Below are positions 36,930-44,368 of a DNA stretch of 46,411 nt, one piece after another. The DNA is from Kofleriaceae bacterium (GTDB lineage: Bacteria > Myxococcota_A > Polyangia > Haliangiales > Haliangiaceae). The number at the start of each line of letters is the position of its first letter. The first letter of the stretch is position 1. A program made the position numbers and the translations under genes. The notes beneath the pieces were generated by a model. That model was not told where the DNA came from. It saw only the letters and a list, made by a program, of their open reading frames with translations, and searched no databases. Where the stretch lies: positions 1 through 46,411 of the forward strand of contig JANTGM010000042.1 of assembly GCA_024762925.1 (NCBI GenBank), given 5' to 3'.

Positions 36930-39900
36930 GTGCCTGTCGCTACCTATTCTGGGACGGTGACGCCACTCCGCGGTCTGGGCTGTTTTGCCGAATCCGAGCG
37001 TGACGTCTTTTTTGGTCGAGATCGAGAACGAGAGGAACTCGCCCGTCTTGTGACGTCTCAAGGGTTTCGTGCCGGCCTTCTGTATGGGGAAGCGGGCGTT
37101 GGCAAGAGTTCACTCCTTCGTGCTGGATTGCAACCCGATCTTCGCGATCAAGGTGTGGTTGCTCTGCTCTGCGGCGACAACGCTCGTCCCCTCGATTCCT
37201 TTGCGCACGCCCTCGGGGCGGCTACGGGCCAGTCTCCTGTCGAGCGCGAGACCACAACAGCATTTCTTGCCCGAGTCATCGCCGAGTCATCGCAAATGTA
37301 TCTCTTCATTTTCGATGATGTGGATCTTGCGATGCAAACAAGCGAGCGAGTGACAACGGAGATTGCCGAACTCTTCACTCGTGTTGCGTCGCGTTCGGCA
37401 GGACGCGCGCGCTTTCTCTTCTCCTCTTCAAGTGAGCACGTGCATCGCTATGGGGCACTGGAGCAGCGCACAGGCTCGCTATTCCCACCCACGAGCCGAT
37501 ACGAACTTGGGAGAATGCTCGCAAGCGAGGCTCTCAACGTTCTAGAGCGCACCATTGCATTGTCAGGATTTCCCTCCGACGACGAGGTCACAAAGGCGCT
37601 TGTACAAGACCTGGCGCTGCGCGGCCCAGTGCTTCCCGCGGAGTTGCAAATAGCCGCGTTGGCCGTCAAAGAGCAGGGCATCACAAGTGCAATGCAACTG
37701 CACGAGGTGGGGGGCTATGCCGAGATAGAGCGACGATGGCTCACCTCTGCGGCGGCGGCGACCGGCAACGAGCGTGGTGCGATGCGCCTGCTTGGAGAGC
37801 TTGCTAGCGGTAGCTTCGGAACAGCGCACTCTGGGGCCGATGCCGCGAGTCGAGCCGGTGTCCCCCTCGAATTTGCAGCACGTGCGTTGGCGGTGTTTGA
37901 GAGCAAGGGATTGGTGCGCTCCCAATCCGCCTCGGTCGCAGGATCAGAAGAACTCCTATACGAATTTTCTCATGAGATTCTGCCCGCGCGGGTGCGAGAA
38001 GTAGCGGCCCCGGCAAGACGGGCAGCGGCACGCGCATTCAAACTCTTGGGCAAGAAGTCCAAGAGCGGCAAGCGCTTGTCAATTCGAGAGTATTTTGAAG
38101 TGCGACGCGAGGGCATTGTTCCCGCAACAACAGAAGAGAAGGCGGTCATCGATCGCACGCTGCTCCTCGGAAAAATCGTCGCTGCTGTAGTCTGCGCGCT
38201 TCCAATCCTGATCATCCTCATTGCCTATATTGCAATGTCTGGCAGCTACTACCTCGATACCAACAAGGGCAAAGACGGTGGTGAGACCATCGTCGTGCGA
38301 GCCGGCAAACCCAGCCTCTCGTGGTTTGACTGGCTTCCGAGTTCTCCCACCTTTGGATCCGTGGTCGCTGACACCGGCCTCTCTTCCAGAATGGTCTCGG
38401 AAACGTTCTGGAACAGGGCACGCGCTGGCGATGTCTCGGGATCGCTCGACGGCAGGGAGTATGCCGTGCAGTCCGCCAAAGCGTTGCAACCCAGGCTCGC
38501 GCTGCTTGTGGACTACGCGAAAGATGGAGATGGCGCCACACTTCAGGCTCTGCATGAGAGTGTCTCCAGCGCAGACGACTTTGCGCAGGTACTTAGCCAA
38601 CTTCGATCAATTGCCCAGGGGTCGCCAGAGGAAGAGCAACTCATCACCAAGGCACTGGCCGATGCCTCCCCCGCTGTGCAAACCGAGGCGCTTCTTGTAG
38701 CCGCAGCCGCTGCTGAACGGCGAGAAGGCAGCTATTCCGAGATCCTCACCAATGGACTCGCCTCTGCAGATGCAAGCCAACGACGCCTCACAATGTCCGT
38801 TGTCAGAACGCTCGGGGCGAAAACCGCGGAGAGTCTCTACCAAAGCGCACTCGCAAAGGCCCCCGATCCAGCGGCACGACGCGAACTTCTGGCGCTTATG
38901 AGTTCTGCTGACGACACACGTGGACCATCAGCGGCGTCGGCAACGACGGTTCTCCTGGGTGAGAATATTTCTGATGCGACTCGCAACAAGGCACGAGCGA
39001 TGCTTCGACGAGCCTTTCAGAGCGAAGCTGCAGCGGCATCTACCGACGCAAGCAAACTCATCGCAAACGCCTCTGCCAGTACAGAGGATCGCATTCTGGC
39101 AATGTCACTTGCCCGCGACTTTGCACCCGAAGAAAGCTACGCAGAGCTCGCCACAGCGGCCGAAGCAGCCCTCAAGTCTCAGGACATCAAAGTGCGAGCT
39201 GCAGCCCTTCCTCTCTACGCTCACGCTGCACCGCAAAACGCTGCTGGTGACCTAGCCCGCATGCTTTCCGAACCAGACCTGCCGCCAGAAATGAACATCG
39301 CCCTTGCCCTTGCTTGGGGGGAAGTCGCCCGAGGAGATAGCGCCAATCGTATGGCCGCACAGAGCGCGCTCGAGCAGCTTCTTCGCAGCGATCGACGCGA
39401 TGTTCGCGCAGCAGCCGCTCGCGCGTACGGCTACATCGGCCGCGGTGCACAAGCCAATCTCATCAAGATGGTGAAGACGGAGTTCATTGATGTTGCCGAG
39501 AGCGCTGCCTATGGCCTTGCGAACGGCGCAGAGATTGGTGCTCCAGTTGGCAACGCGGTCATGGGAATTCGCGATATGTGGAAGAGAAAGGGTCGCTTGC
39601 GTCGCATCGCAACTCGAGTCTTTGCACGCATCGCCCGCACAAATCCTGGGCCCGTCTACGCTTTGCTGGTGAGTGCAGCCCGGTCCAGTGATGATGAGAG
39701 CTTGCAACCAATTGGCATGGAGGGCCTGTGCAATGCACTCAAAGCTGGGTACCCAAAGGTTGGCAGAGACCTCGCAAACGCCGCCAACAATCCTCAGATC
39801 GATGTTCGTCGAATCGCCATCAACTGTGTGGTAGACAATCCGAAATACTCTGAGGTCGCTGCACGAGTCGCCGCAGCAATGGTCGATGATAGCAGCGGTG

Positions 39901-40883
39901 ATATCCGCACAGAGAGTGCTCGCGTCCTCGCCGCATTGGCCGCATCGGGACAAAGTGCAAAACTCGTTGGCCCAGCGCTGAGCAAGATGGTCAAGGACGA
40001 AAACCGTGGTGTTCGCATGGTCGCTATCCGAGCCCTCGCCGAGCTCGATGGTGGCGCCCCCAAAGCTGCGATGGCCGCTTTGCCCTTTGCCTTTGACAAC
40101 GGAGATGAGGGCGAGAAGCTAGCAATTCTCGAGGTGGCCGCCAAGATCGGCGCAGTCGATATTGTTCCGCTCGGCATCGCAGATGCCAGCCCTGTTGTCC
40201 GCATTCGAGCCTTGGATGCCTCGATCGCCACTGGTACTGATGTGAGTTCGGTGCTCAGCTCCTCTCTCACCGATCCTGATACCAGCGTCCGCCGTGCTGC
40301 TCTTCTCCGGCTCTCCGAAGGCAAACACGGTTTGCCACAGAGCGACGTGGACACCGCTCTGGCTCTAGCGATTCGCGACGTCGAGCCTGGCATCGCCGAC
40401 CTGGCAATGATGGCGAGCGCGCGCCTGGGAGCGCCGGATGCGGTGGCGGCTCGCCTTGGTAGAGACCTGGCAAGCCGCTCCGAGGCAGTTCGATCTAAAG
40501 CGGTGACGGCCAGCCAAGGACTGGTGACACAGGATTCAGCAGCAGCACGCACCTTGCTCGAACCAGTATTGCAAGATGAAAGTCACGATGTTCGTGTCGC
40601 ACTCTTAGAGCCATTGGCACGAGCCCTCGCGGCAACGATGGAGCCTGCAGCACTCACAAAGCTAATGATCAAGTCAGAGAGTCGAGCAAACCGCCGGTTG
40701 GTGGCAGCAGCAGCCTTGTGGGTACTCGCTTCCGATGATGCGACGCACGATGCAGCAACCACTCAGCTCCAAAAGGTGGCCAATGACGGGCCTCCTCTTT
40801 CGAGAGACCTTGCGGCACTTGTGCTCAGCTTGCGTCAGCGATCCGCTAGCGGCCTCGCCTTCTTGTCTCTCTTGGTTCCATAG
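36930..40883 (+). CDS. STAND-type P-loop NTPase with one membrane helix and long HEAT-repeat region
   Basis: A protein of about 1317 residues. Residues ~12-35 (LRGLGCFAESERDVFFGRDRE) match the lead-in of bacterial novel-STAND NTPases. Walker A is GEAGVGKSS (about 53-61) and Walker B FIFDDVD (about 126-132). A helical region follows, then a basic stretch (KKSKSGKR) and one membrane helix at about 413-436. The remaining ~880 residues are HEAT-type helical repeats (RDVRAAAARAYGYIGRGAQ, RGVRMVAIRALAELDGG). By the positive-inside rule the NTPase is cytoplasmic and the HEAT part periplasmic, which is unusual for a STAND sensor tail. The GTG at 36930 was preferred over an upstream GTG inside the divergent ATPase gene. 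The next gene starts 4 nt after the stop. Confidence 0.82.
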   Translation: MPVATYSGTVTPLRGLGCFAESERDVFFGRDREREELARLVTSQGFRAGLLYGEAGVGKSSLLRAGLQPDLRDQGVVALLCGDNARPLDSFAHALGAATGQSPVERETTTAFLARVIAESSQMYLFIFDDVDLAMQTSERVTTEIAELFTRVASRSAGRARFLFSSSSEHVHRYGALEQRTGSLFPPTSRYELGRMLASEALNVLERTIALSGFPSDDEVTKALVQDLALRGPVLPAELQIAALAVKEQGITSAMQLHEVGGYAEIERRWLTSAAAATGNERGAMRLLGELASGSFGTAHSGADAASRAGVPLEFAARALAVFESKGLVRSQSASVAGSEELLYEFSHEILPARVREVAAPARRAAARAFKLLGKKSKSGKRLSIREYFEVRREGIVPATTEEKAVIDRTLLLGKIVAAVVCALPILIILIAYIAMSGSYYLDTNKGKDGGETIVVRAGKPSLSWFDWLPSSPTFGSVVADTGLSSRMVSETFWNRARAGDVSGSLDGREYAVQSAKALQPRLALLVDYAKDGDGATLQALHESVSSADDFAQVLSQLRSIAQGSPEEEQLITKALADASPAVQTEALLVAAAAAERREGSYSEILTNGLASADASQRRLTMSVVRTLGAKTAESLYQSALAKAPDPAARRELLALMSSADDTRGPSAASATTVLLGENISDATRNKARAMLRRAFQSEAAAASTDASKLIANASASTEDRILAMSLARDFAPEESYAELATAAEAALKSQDIKVRAAALPLYAHAAPQNAAGDLARMLSEPDLPPEMNIALALAWGEVARGDSANRMAAQSALEQLLRSDRRDVRAAAARAYGYIGRGAQANLIKMVKTEFIDVAESAAYGLANGAEIGAPVGNAVMGIRDMWKRKGRLRRIATRVFARIARTNPGPVYALLVSAARSSDDESLQPIGMEGLCNALKAGYPKVGRDLANAANNPQIDVRRIAINCVVDNPKYSEVAARVAAAMVDDSSGDIRTESARVLAALAASGQSAKLVGPALSKMVKDENRGVRMVAIRALAELDGGAPKAAMAALPFAFDNGDEGEKLAILEVAAKIGAVDIVPLGIADASPVVRIRALDASIATGTDVSSVLSSSLTDPDTSVRRAALLRLSEGKHGLPQSDVDTALALAIRDVEPGIADLAMMASARLGAPDAVAARLGRDLASRSEAVRSKAVTASQGLVTQDSAAARTLLEPVLQDESHDVRVALLEPLARALAATMEPAALTKLMIKSESRANRRLVAAAALWVLASDDATHDAATTQLQKVANDGPPLSRDLAALVLSLRQRSASGLAFLSLLVP

Positions 40884-40887
40884 TGCC

Positions 40888-41961
40888 GTGTCGGTGAACC
40901 CCGAAGTACGCTGCTGGGCCCATGTCGCCGCAAAAACAAATGGACGCCTACAGGTTCGTCACATTTTCAAAGGCCCGAGGCAAGCGAGAAAACGCTTTGG
41001 CTTGCCCTCGCTTGAGACCACAATCGGCGGCATCCATGTGCAAGGCGAAGTCACTGGCGAGGGCGACCCACCAGCAACCTTCGCCCAACTCTCCGCGCGT
41101 GTTCCTAGCGCTATCGGATTGAAGCTAAGAATTTATCGCAACTACCTCGTTCCTCAGCGAGGGCGAGTCGTTGGTGTTGAAGGAGTGGTTACTGGTGCAC
41201 CGCACTTCGATCGCAACTTCAACCTAAAGTCCAATGATCCAGCCTATGCACGGGTTTGGCTTACAGCGCAATCTCGCGAAGCCATGTTGGCCGCCCCTGA
41301 CTACGCATTCGAAATCGACAACGGGCGAGTCACCGCTTCCAGCTACCGAGCTGACGATGCCGGGCAACTTGAGTCGGCACTCAATGCTCTCGCACTGCTT
41401 GCGAAACGCGGCTTCGAGCTCACGACCCAGATACGAGGCCTGGCGCGAAGGCTGGGCAGTGACGACACGATCGAAGATACACCGTGGCTTGAATGTGGCG
41501 GCCCTGAATTTGAATTCATCAGTGGCAGTCGACGAGTTTCGATCGCCATCGAACACGGACGCATTAGCCGTCGCGCAACTCGGAGATTGCTCTCGCGGCT
41601 CTGGTGTCGCAGACTAACGGCCCGCAGCGACCGCTTTGTCTTTTACGCGGACAGCTTGTCTCGAAAGGAGCGCCCTGTGTTGGCGAGCAAGCTTGCGCGC
41701 TGTCATTTGGGATCTCTGCATCCCCCTGGGTACTTTGTTCACGCGAGCAATCTAGAGCGACTTCATGAGCGCCTCACCGAGCCGTGGGCTCGAGCCATTG
41801 CACGACTGTCGCCACTAGTTTTCAGTTGCTCGGAGGCAGCGGTTGAACTGGTTTGGGCCGGAGCTGTGCTTCGCGAGCAAAAACTCCGCGATGCAGCCAG
41901 TCTCTGTGAGTACTTCGCAGTTGAGCAGCACGGTGTCGTTTCCAAAGGCCCCTATCGCTAG
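40888..41961 (+). CDS. Hypothetical protein co-transcribed with the NTPase-HEAT gene
   Basis: A 357-residue soluble protein with no signal peptide or membrane helix. A stretch near 120-165 (FDRNFNLKSNDPAYARVWLTAQ) resembles the 'FD..F.V.SDDP..A...L' pattern of several membrane-linked hypothetical families, but the match is weak. The rest is Arg-rich alpha/beta with no motif recognised. The GTG start is 4 nt after the stop of the NTPase-HEAT gene, which makes a shared transcript and function likely. A bidirectional terminator follows 28 nt after its stop. Confidence 0.72.
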   Translation: MSVNPEVRCWAHVAAKTNGRLQVRHIFKGPRQARKRFGLPSLETTIGGIHVQGEVTGEGDPPATFAQLSARVPSAIGLKLRIYRNYLVPQRGRVVGVEGVVTGAPHFDRNFNLKSNDPAYARVWLTAQSREAMLAAPDYAFEIDNGRVTASSYRADDAGQLESALNALALLAKRGFELTTQIRGLARRLGSDDTIEDTPWLECGGPEFEFISGSRRVSIAIEHGRISRRATRRLLSRLWCRRLTARSDRFVFYADSLSRKERPVLASKLARCHLGSLHPPGYFVHASNLERLHERLTEPWARAIARLSPLVFSCSEAAVELVWAGAVLREQKLRDAASLCEYFAVEQHGVVSKGPYR

Positions 41962-41988
41962 GGGCGAGTTGAGGTCCGAAAGAAAGAA

Positions 41989-42014
41989 AAGGGCCCGACT
42001 CTCGTCGGACCCTT
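41989..42014. terminator. Bidirectional intrinsic terminator
   Basis: Stem AAGGGCCCGAC / GTCGGACCCTT (11 bp, one mismatch) with loop TCTC. Plus strand: followed by a pyrimidine run ACTTCTTCTTCT. Minus strand: followed by TTTTCTTTCTTTC. It serves the 40888-41961 gene and whatever is transcribed from the minus strand at 42.0-42.3 kb. Confidence 0.8.
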
Positions 42015-42045
42015 ACTTCTTCTTCTGGGTAACTACCAGAAGAGG

Positions 42046-42093
42046 TTAGAAGTCAGCCTCATAGGCTGTATTGATAGGATTATGTTCATTCAT
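42046..42093 (-). CDS. Possible 15-residue peptide gene with strong Shine-Dalgarno
   Basis: On the minus strand AGGGGAGGTG (42101-42110) stands about 8-9 nt before an ATG at 42093, which opens the 15-codon frame MNEHNPINTAYEADF and stops with TAA at 42046. A hairpin (CTGGC-CGAAA-GCCAG) directly precedes the Shine-Dalgarno. A strong terminator lies 32 nt after the stop. The Shine-Dalgarno is the best in the window, which is unlikely to be chance before such a short frame. It could be a leader peptide, a peptide-coding small RNA, or a RiPP-like precursor. No modifying enzyme is adjacent. No homologue was recognised. Confidence 0.4.
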   Translation of the reverse strand: MNEHNPINTAYEADF

Positions 42094-42369
42094 CTTCTTG
42101 CACCTCCCCTGGCTTTCGGCCAGCGCCCGGCCATCTTGGCCCGCTCAGTCAACGCTGTTTCTTCTTCCAACGGCAGCGGTTCCCTGACTGGACGTTTGTA
42201 TATTCGACCCCAAAGGGTCAGTTACCAGAACACTCACGGGCAGCACAATCACTACCAGTTTGTCCCCTAGACGACACATGTCCGTACTCTTATGCTAAGA
42301 GAACTTTTCCAGGAACGCCAGAAAAGAACCAAAGACGGACCTGAAAAACCTAGAAGTACGAGTGACACA
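42094..42369. other. Divergent leader region between the 15-codon ORF and queF
   Basis: Contains the hairpin and Shine-Dalgarno of the minus-strand mini-ORF, a GACCC-TTTG-GGGTC palindrome near 42209-42222 and a perfect CTCTTA-TGC-TAAGAG palindrome at 42287-42301 that could sit between divergent promoters. A second minus-strand frame of 44 codons (42145-42279, starting [15 protein letters not shown]) has a CATAAG hexamer before it but no Shine-Dalgarno; it is not called a gene. Confidence 0.4.
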
Positions 42370-42732
42370 ATGCCCAGCAAGCCAACTAAGCACTTGGATA
42401 CGTTTGAAAACCCCAAGAGCAATCGCAACTACGAAATCCGTTTTGACTGTCCTGAGTTTACCTGTCTTTGCCCGGTGACCGGTCAGCCGGACTTTGCAAC
42501 GATCCGGATCAAATACGTTCCCGATCAAACCTGCGTTGAGTTAAAATCTCTCAAACTGTATTTGTGGAGCTTTCGCAATGAAGGCTGCTTTCACGAAGCG
42601 GTTACCAATCGCATCCTCGATGACTTGGTCGCGGCTATCGCCCCCCGACAAATGACCGTGACCGGCGATTTCTGGGTTCGTGGCGGCATCACCACCGTGG
42701 TTGAAGCCAGGCACCCAAACCCCGAGCTCTAG
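42370..42732 (+). CDS. queF: NADPH-dependent 7-cyano-7-deazaguanine reductase (QueF, unimodular)
   Basis: A 120-residue enzyme of the short T-fold QueF type. Catalytic Cys34 lies in [13 protein letters not shown] with Asp41. [17 protein letters not shown] is the QueF signature, and His75/Glu76 (CFHEAVTN) follow. It reduces preQ0 to preQ1 on the path to queuosine in tRNA. The ATG at 42370 gives the standard N-terminus ([12 protein letters not shown]). An upstream in-frame ATG at 42292 would add 26 residues not usual in the family. No other queuosine gene is nearby and no preQ1-riboswitch consensus was seen. Its TAG stop is in the CTAG end of repeat copy B. Confidence 0.93.
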   Translation: MPSKPTKHLDTFENPKSNRNYEIRFDCPEFTCLCPVTGQPDFATIRIKYVPDQTCVELKSLKLYLWSFRNEGCFHEAVTNRILDDLVAAIAPRQMTVTGDFWVRGGITTVVEARHPNPEL

Positions 42733-42911
42733 TGCGTGATCCAGAGAGATTGAAATGGGATCGCGAAGTCAGCTTGTTCGCTGGCAACACATGCGAAGGA
42801 GCTTGCTGGGGCAAGTGACCGATCAAGCAACGATGCGCGTTGGCTCATCAACGCGAGCGGGCGAGAAGACGAGTGAGCACGCTCAATCTCTTTGAATCAC
42901 ACACAAGCTAG
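42729..42911. repeat. MITE-like intergenic repeat, copy B (complete)
   Basis: A 183-bp element bounded by CTAG, with imperfect terminal inverted repeats of about 25 bp: the left end reads CTAGTGCGTGATCCAGAGAG, and the right end, read in reverse, contains GTGATTCAAAGAGATTGA. It shares a 17-nt core with copy A and an 18-nt right end with copy C. It lies directly after queF and supplies its stop codon. Confidence 0.85.
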
Positions 42912-42956
42912 AGCGTATCTCACTGACCGAGTACGGCCAGGAGCGAGAGCACAGGC
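42908..42956. repeat. MITE-like intergenic repeat, copy D (partial)
   Basis: Begins with the same CTAG that ends copy B. It has the CTAG-GCGTATCTCA end and the CCGAGTA and CCAGGAGCGAGAGC blocks of copy C. No second end was found before the next gene at 43030, so it appears truncated. The remaining 70 bp hold nothing recognised. Confidence 0.65.
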
Positions 42957-43029
42957 GTGGCTCTGCGGCAAGGTTTCGCGATGCGCCGCAGATCGGGACT
43001 CAGGCGACCGAAGAGGTGTGGTGAGCGAG

Positions 43030-43659
43030 TCAAACGGACTGGGCTAGCGCAAGAACGACCGTGCCAAGCCCCCAGAGGAAACTGCCCGCAAGGACAAGGA
43101 ACGCATAGCTCGCCTTGCTCAGTGCACCGCGCTTATATAGGCGTGCCTGCACCCCGTACCCAACCACAATGACGACGAGCCAAGCGAACGCCATCAGCGC
43201 GCTGTCCAGAGCACCACTGCTGCTTCCCAGGACATGAGCCCAATCTCCGCGCCCAGCCTCTGACCAAGACATTCCCGCCATGGCGATGTCTCCCCATGCA
43301 CCGAGGAATCCCCACAAAAACAAGCTTGAGGCGAGTGGAAACGAGTAGCCCGAGCGACGCAGGCTCAAAAGGAAAACAACCGACATGCACCCACTCCAAA
43401 GGAGGTATGGCGCTATGGAGACGAGCTCGGTGGAGCCATCACTGCCTTCGGAGAAGACATAATTCATGTGCCCCAAGCTGCCTTCGCTTGGCAAAACTGA
43501 AACGTCGGTGATGGTGGCGCCCTGAAGCCAGGCTACGACCACATGCGCACACTCATGAGCGACGGTATAGAGCAGAAACGTGAGCGGACTGATGGCAATA
43601 TGAAGCCAATGTCGCCTCAGCCAGACGGAAACCTCAGCACCTGTGCTCTCCTCACGCAT
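43030..43659 (-). CDS. M50-like membrane zinc metalloprotease family protein
   Basis: A 209-residue protein with about five to six membrane segments. HECAH (His35, Glu36, His39) sits inside the first long hydrophobic segment, as in site-2/M50-type intramembrane proteases. The usual later Asp ligand motif is not obvious; WGDIAMAG near 125 may fill that role. Family knowledge: such proteins either cleave within the membrane or are inactive relatives. TATAGC ends 5 nt before the ATG with no Shine-Dalgarno. Convergent with queF across two repeat elements. Confidence 0.7.
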   Translation of the reverse strand: MREESTGAEVSVWLRRHWLHIAISPLTFLLYTVAHECAHVVVAWLQGATITDVSVLPSEGSLGHMNYVFSEGSDGSTELVSIAPYLLWSGCMSVVFLLSLRRSGYSFPLASSLFLWGFLGAWGDIAMAGMSWSEAGRGDWAHVLGSSSGALDSALMAFAWLVVIVVGYGVQARLYKRGALSKASYAFLVLAGSFLWGLGTVVLALAQSV

Positions 43660-43664
43660 GGCTA

Positions 43665-43670
43665 GCTATA
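43665..43670 (-). promoter_or_regulatory. TATAGC -10-like box of the M50-like gene
   Basis: On the minus strand TATAGC lies 5 nt before the ATG at 43659. A TTGATG is found 19 bp further upstream as a weak -35. Confidence 0.35.
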
Positions 43671-43710
43671 GCGTTGTGCTGGCAGATGGCATCAATTTCT
43701 TAGAAGGGAG

Positions 43711-43723
43711 GTATTGAGAATAC
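43711..43723. promoter_or_regulatory. Perfect palindrome GTATT-GAG-AATAC
   Basis: A 5-bp arm palindrome with a 3-bp centre, with partial outward symmetry. It lies about 50 bp upstream of the M50-like gene start and could be an operator. No known regulator box was matched. Confidence 0.3.
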
Positions 43724-43786
43724 TTCTCATCTCCACCGGCCGCACTGCTTAGCAAACACTGACGTTGGAAAACACACGTCCGAAAA

Positions 43787-43818
43787 CACAAAAAGGCGCA
43801 CTCCAAATGGGTGCGCCT
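43787..43818 (-). terminator. Intrinsic terminator of the RHH gene
   Basis: On the minus strand the stem AGGCGCAC / GTGCGCCT (8 bp, loop about 9 nt) is followed by TTTTTG. It lies 20 nt after the stop of the 43838-44320 gene. Confidence 0.85.
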
Positions 43819-43837
43819 CTAGTTGGTCAAGCAGGAC

Positions 43838-44320
43838 CTAGAAAGTGAAAATCTGGTCTGCCGAGAGCTTCTCGTCTGGGTCTTTGAGCATTGGCTCATC
43901 ACTGACAGGCTTTGGAGCAGGTTTTGGAGCCGCAACCGCCTGAGAGATGGGCTGGTTAATCGAGGAAGGCCGAGAAGGTGTCTTGGGATGTGGAGCTTGG
44001 GGATGTGGAGCTTGGGGATGTGGAGCTTGGGGATGTGGAGCCTGGGCTTGTGGAGCCTGGGCTTGTGGAGCCTGGGCTGCAATCGAGAATGCGTCAGTGC
44101 GCACAGGTTCGGGTGCAGGAGCTGGCCGCGCAGCTTGTGCTGGAGCCGAAGGAGCTGAGGCTGCTGGCTGAGGTGCTGCGCCAGAACGGCCCAGGTAGTC
44201 CCCAACTCGGCGCTCAACAAACTGGCTCATCGAGATTTGATTGGTTTCACAGTACGCCTTAAGGCGCTCATAGGTGCCACGGCTGACACTGATGCTTCGA
44301 CGGGTTTGCTTCTTCGCCAT
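43838..44320 (-). CDS. Ribbon-helix-helix-type regulator with Pro/Ala/Gln repeat tail
   Basis: A 160-residue protein. Residues ~1-45 ([37 protein letters not shown]) fit a CopG/Arc-type ribbon-helix-helix DNA-binding fold: one basic strand and two helices. The rest is a low-complexity Pro/Ala linker with tandem [10 protein letters not shown] units, ending in an acidic tail ([14 protein letters not shown]). RHH proteins bind DNA as dimers and often repress their own gene. An 8-bp inverted repeat overlaps this gene's promoter (44342-44368), which fits autoregulation. The repeat tail is coded by a 15-bp tandem repeat and may vary in length between strains. Confidence 0.78.
   Translation of the reverse strand: MAKKQTRRSISVSRGTYERLKAYCETNQISMSQFVERRVGDYLGRSGAAPQPAASAPSAPAQAARPAPAPEPVRTDAFSIAAQAPQAQAPQAQAPHPQAPHPQAPHPQAPHPKTPSRPSSINQPISQAVAAPKPAPKPVSDEPMLKDPDEKLSADQIFTF
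43987..44076. repeat. 15-bp tandem repeat (6 units) in the RHH gene
   Basis: Three identical GATGTGGAGCTTGGG units followed by three variants (a GATG...CCTGGG unit and two CTTGTGGAGCCTGGG units). On the coding strand they encode repeated QAPHP and QAPQA pentapeptides. The period is a multiple of three. Confidence 0.9.
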
Positions 44321-44326
44321 ATGTAA

Positions 44327-44368
44327 ACGCTACGCCATCCCTAGTAGGTCGTCAAGGTCTACCTACTA
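44327..44368 (-). promoter_or_regulatory. Promoter and inverted-repeat operator of the RHH gene
   Basis: Minus strand: TTGACG (44350-44355), 17-bp spacer, TAGCGT (44327-44332), then 6 nt to the ATG at 44320, so a leaderless transcript is expected. The -35 lies in the spacer of a perfect 8-bp inverted repeat, TAGTAGGT (44342-44349) and ACCTACTA (44361-44368). A dimeric repressor bound there would block the promoter. Confidence 0.65.

Noticed and set aside
42145-42279. 44-codon minus-strand frame with a hydrophobic N-terminus
   Set aside because: There is a CATAAG hexamer near its start but no Shine-Dalgarno, no recognisable family and no conservation data; too weak to call.
42094-42369. preQ1 riboswitch upstream of queF
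   Set aside because: The characteristic hairpin plus A-rich tail of preQ1-I and the conserved core of preQ1-II were not found by eye; only simple palindromes are present.
43987-44076. Regular short repeats resembling a CRISPR-like array
   Set aside because: The 15-bp units are directly adjacent with no spacers and are in frame within a protein-coding gene; this is a minisatellite.
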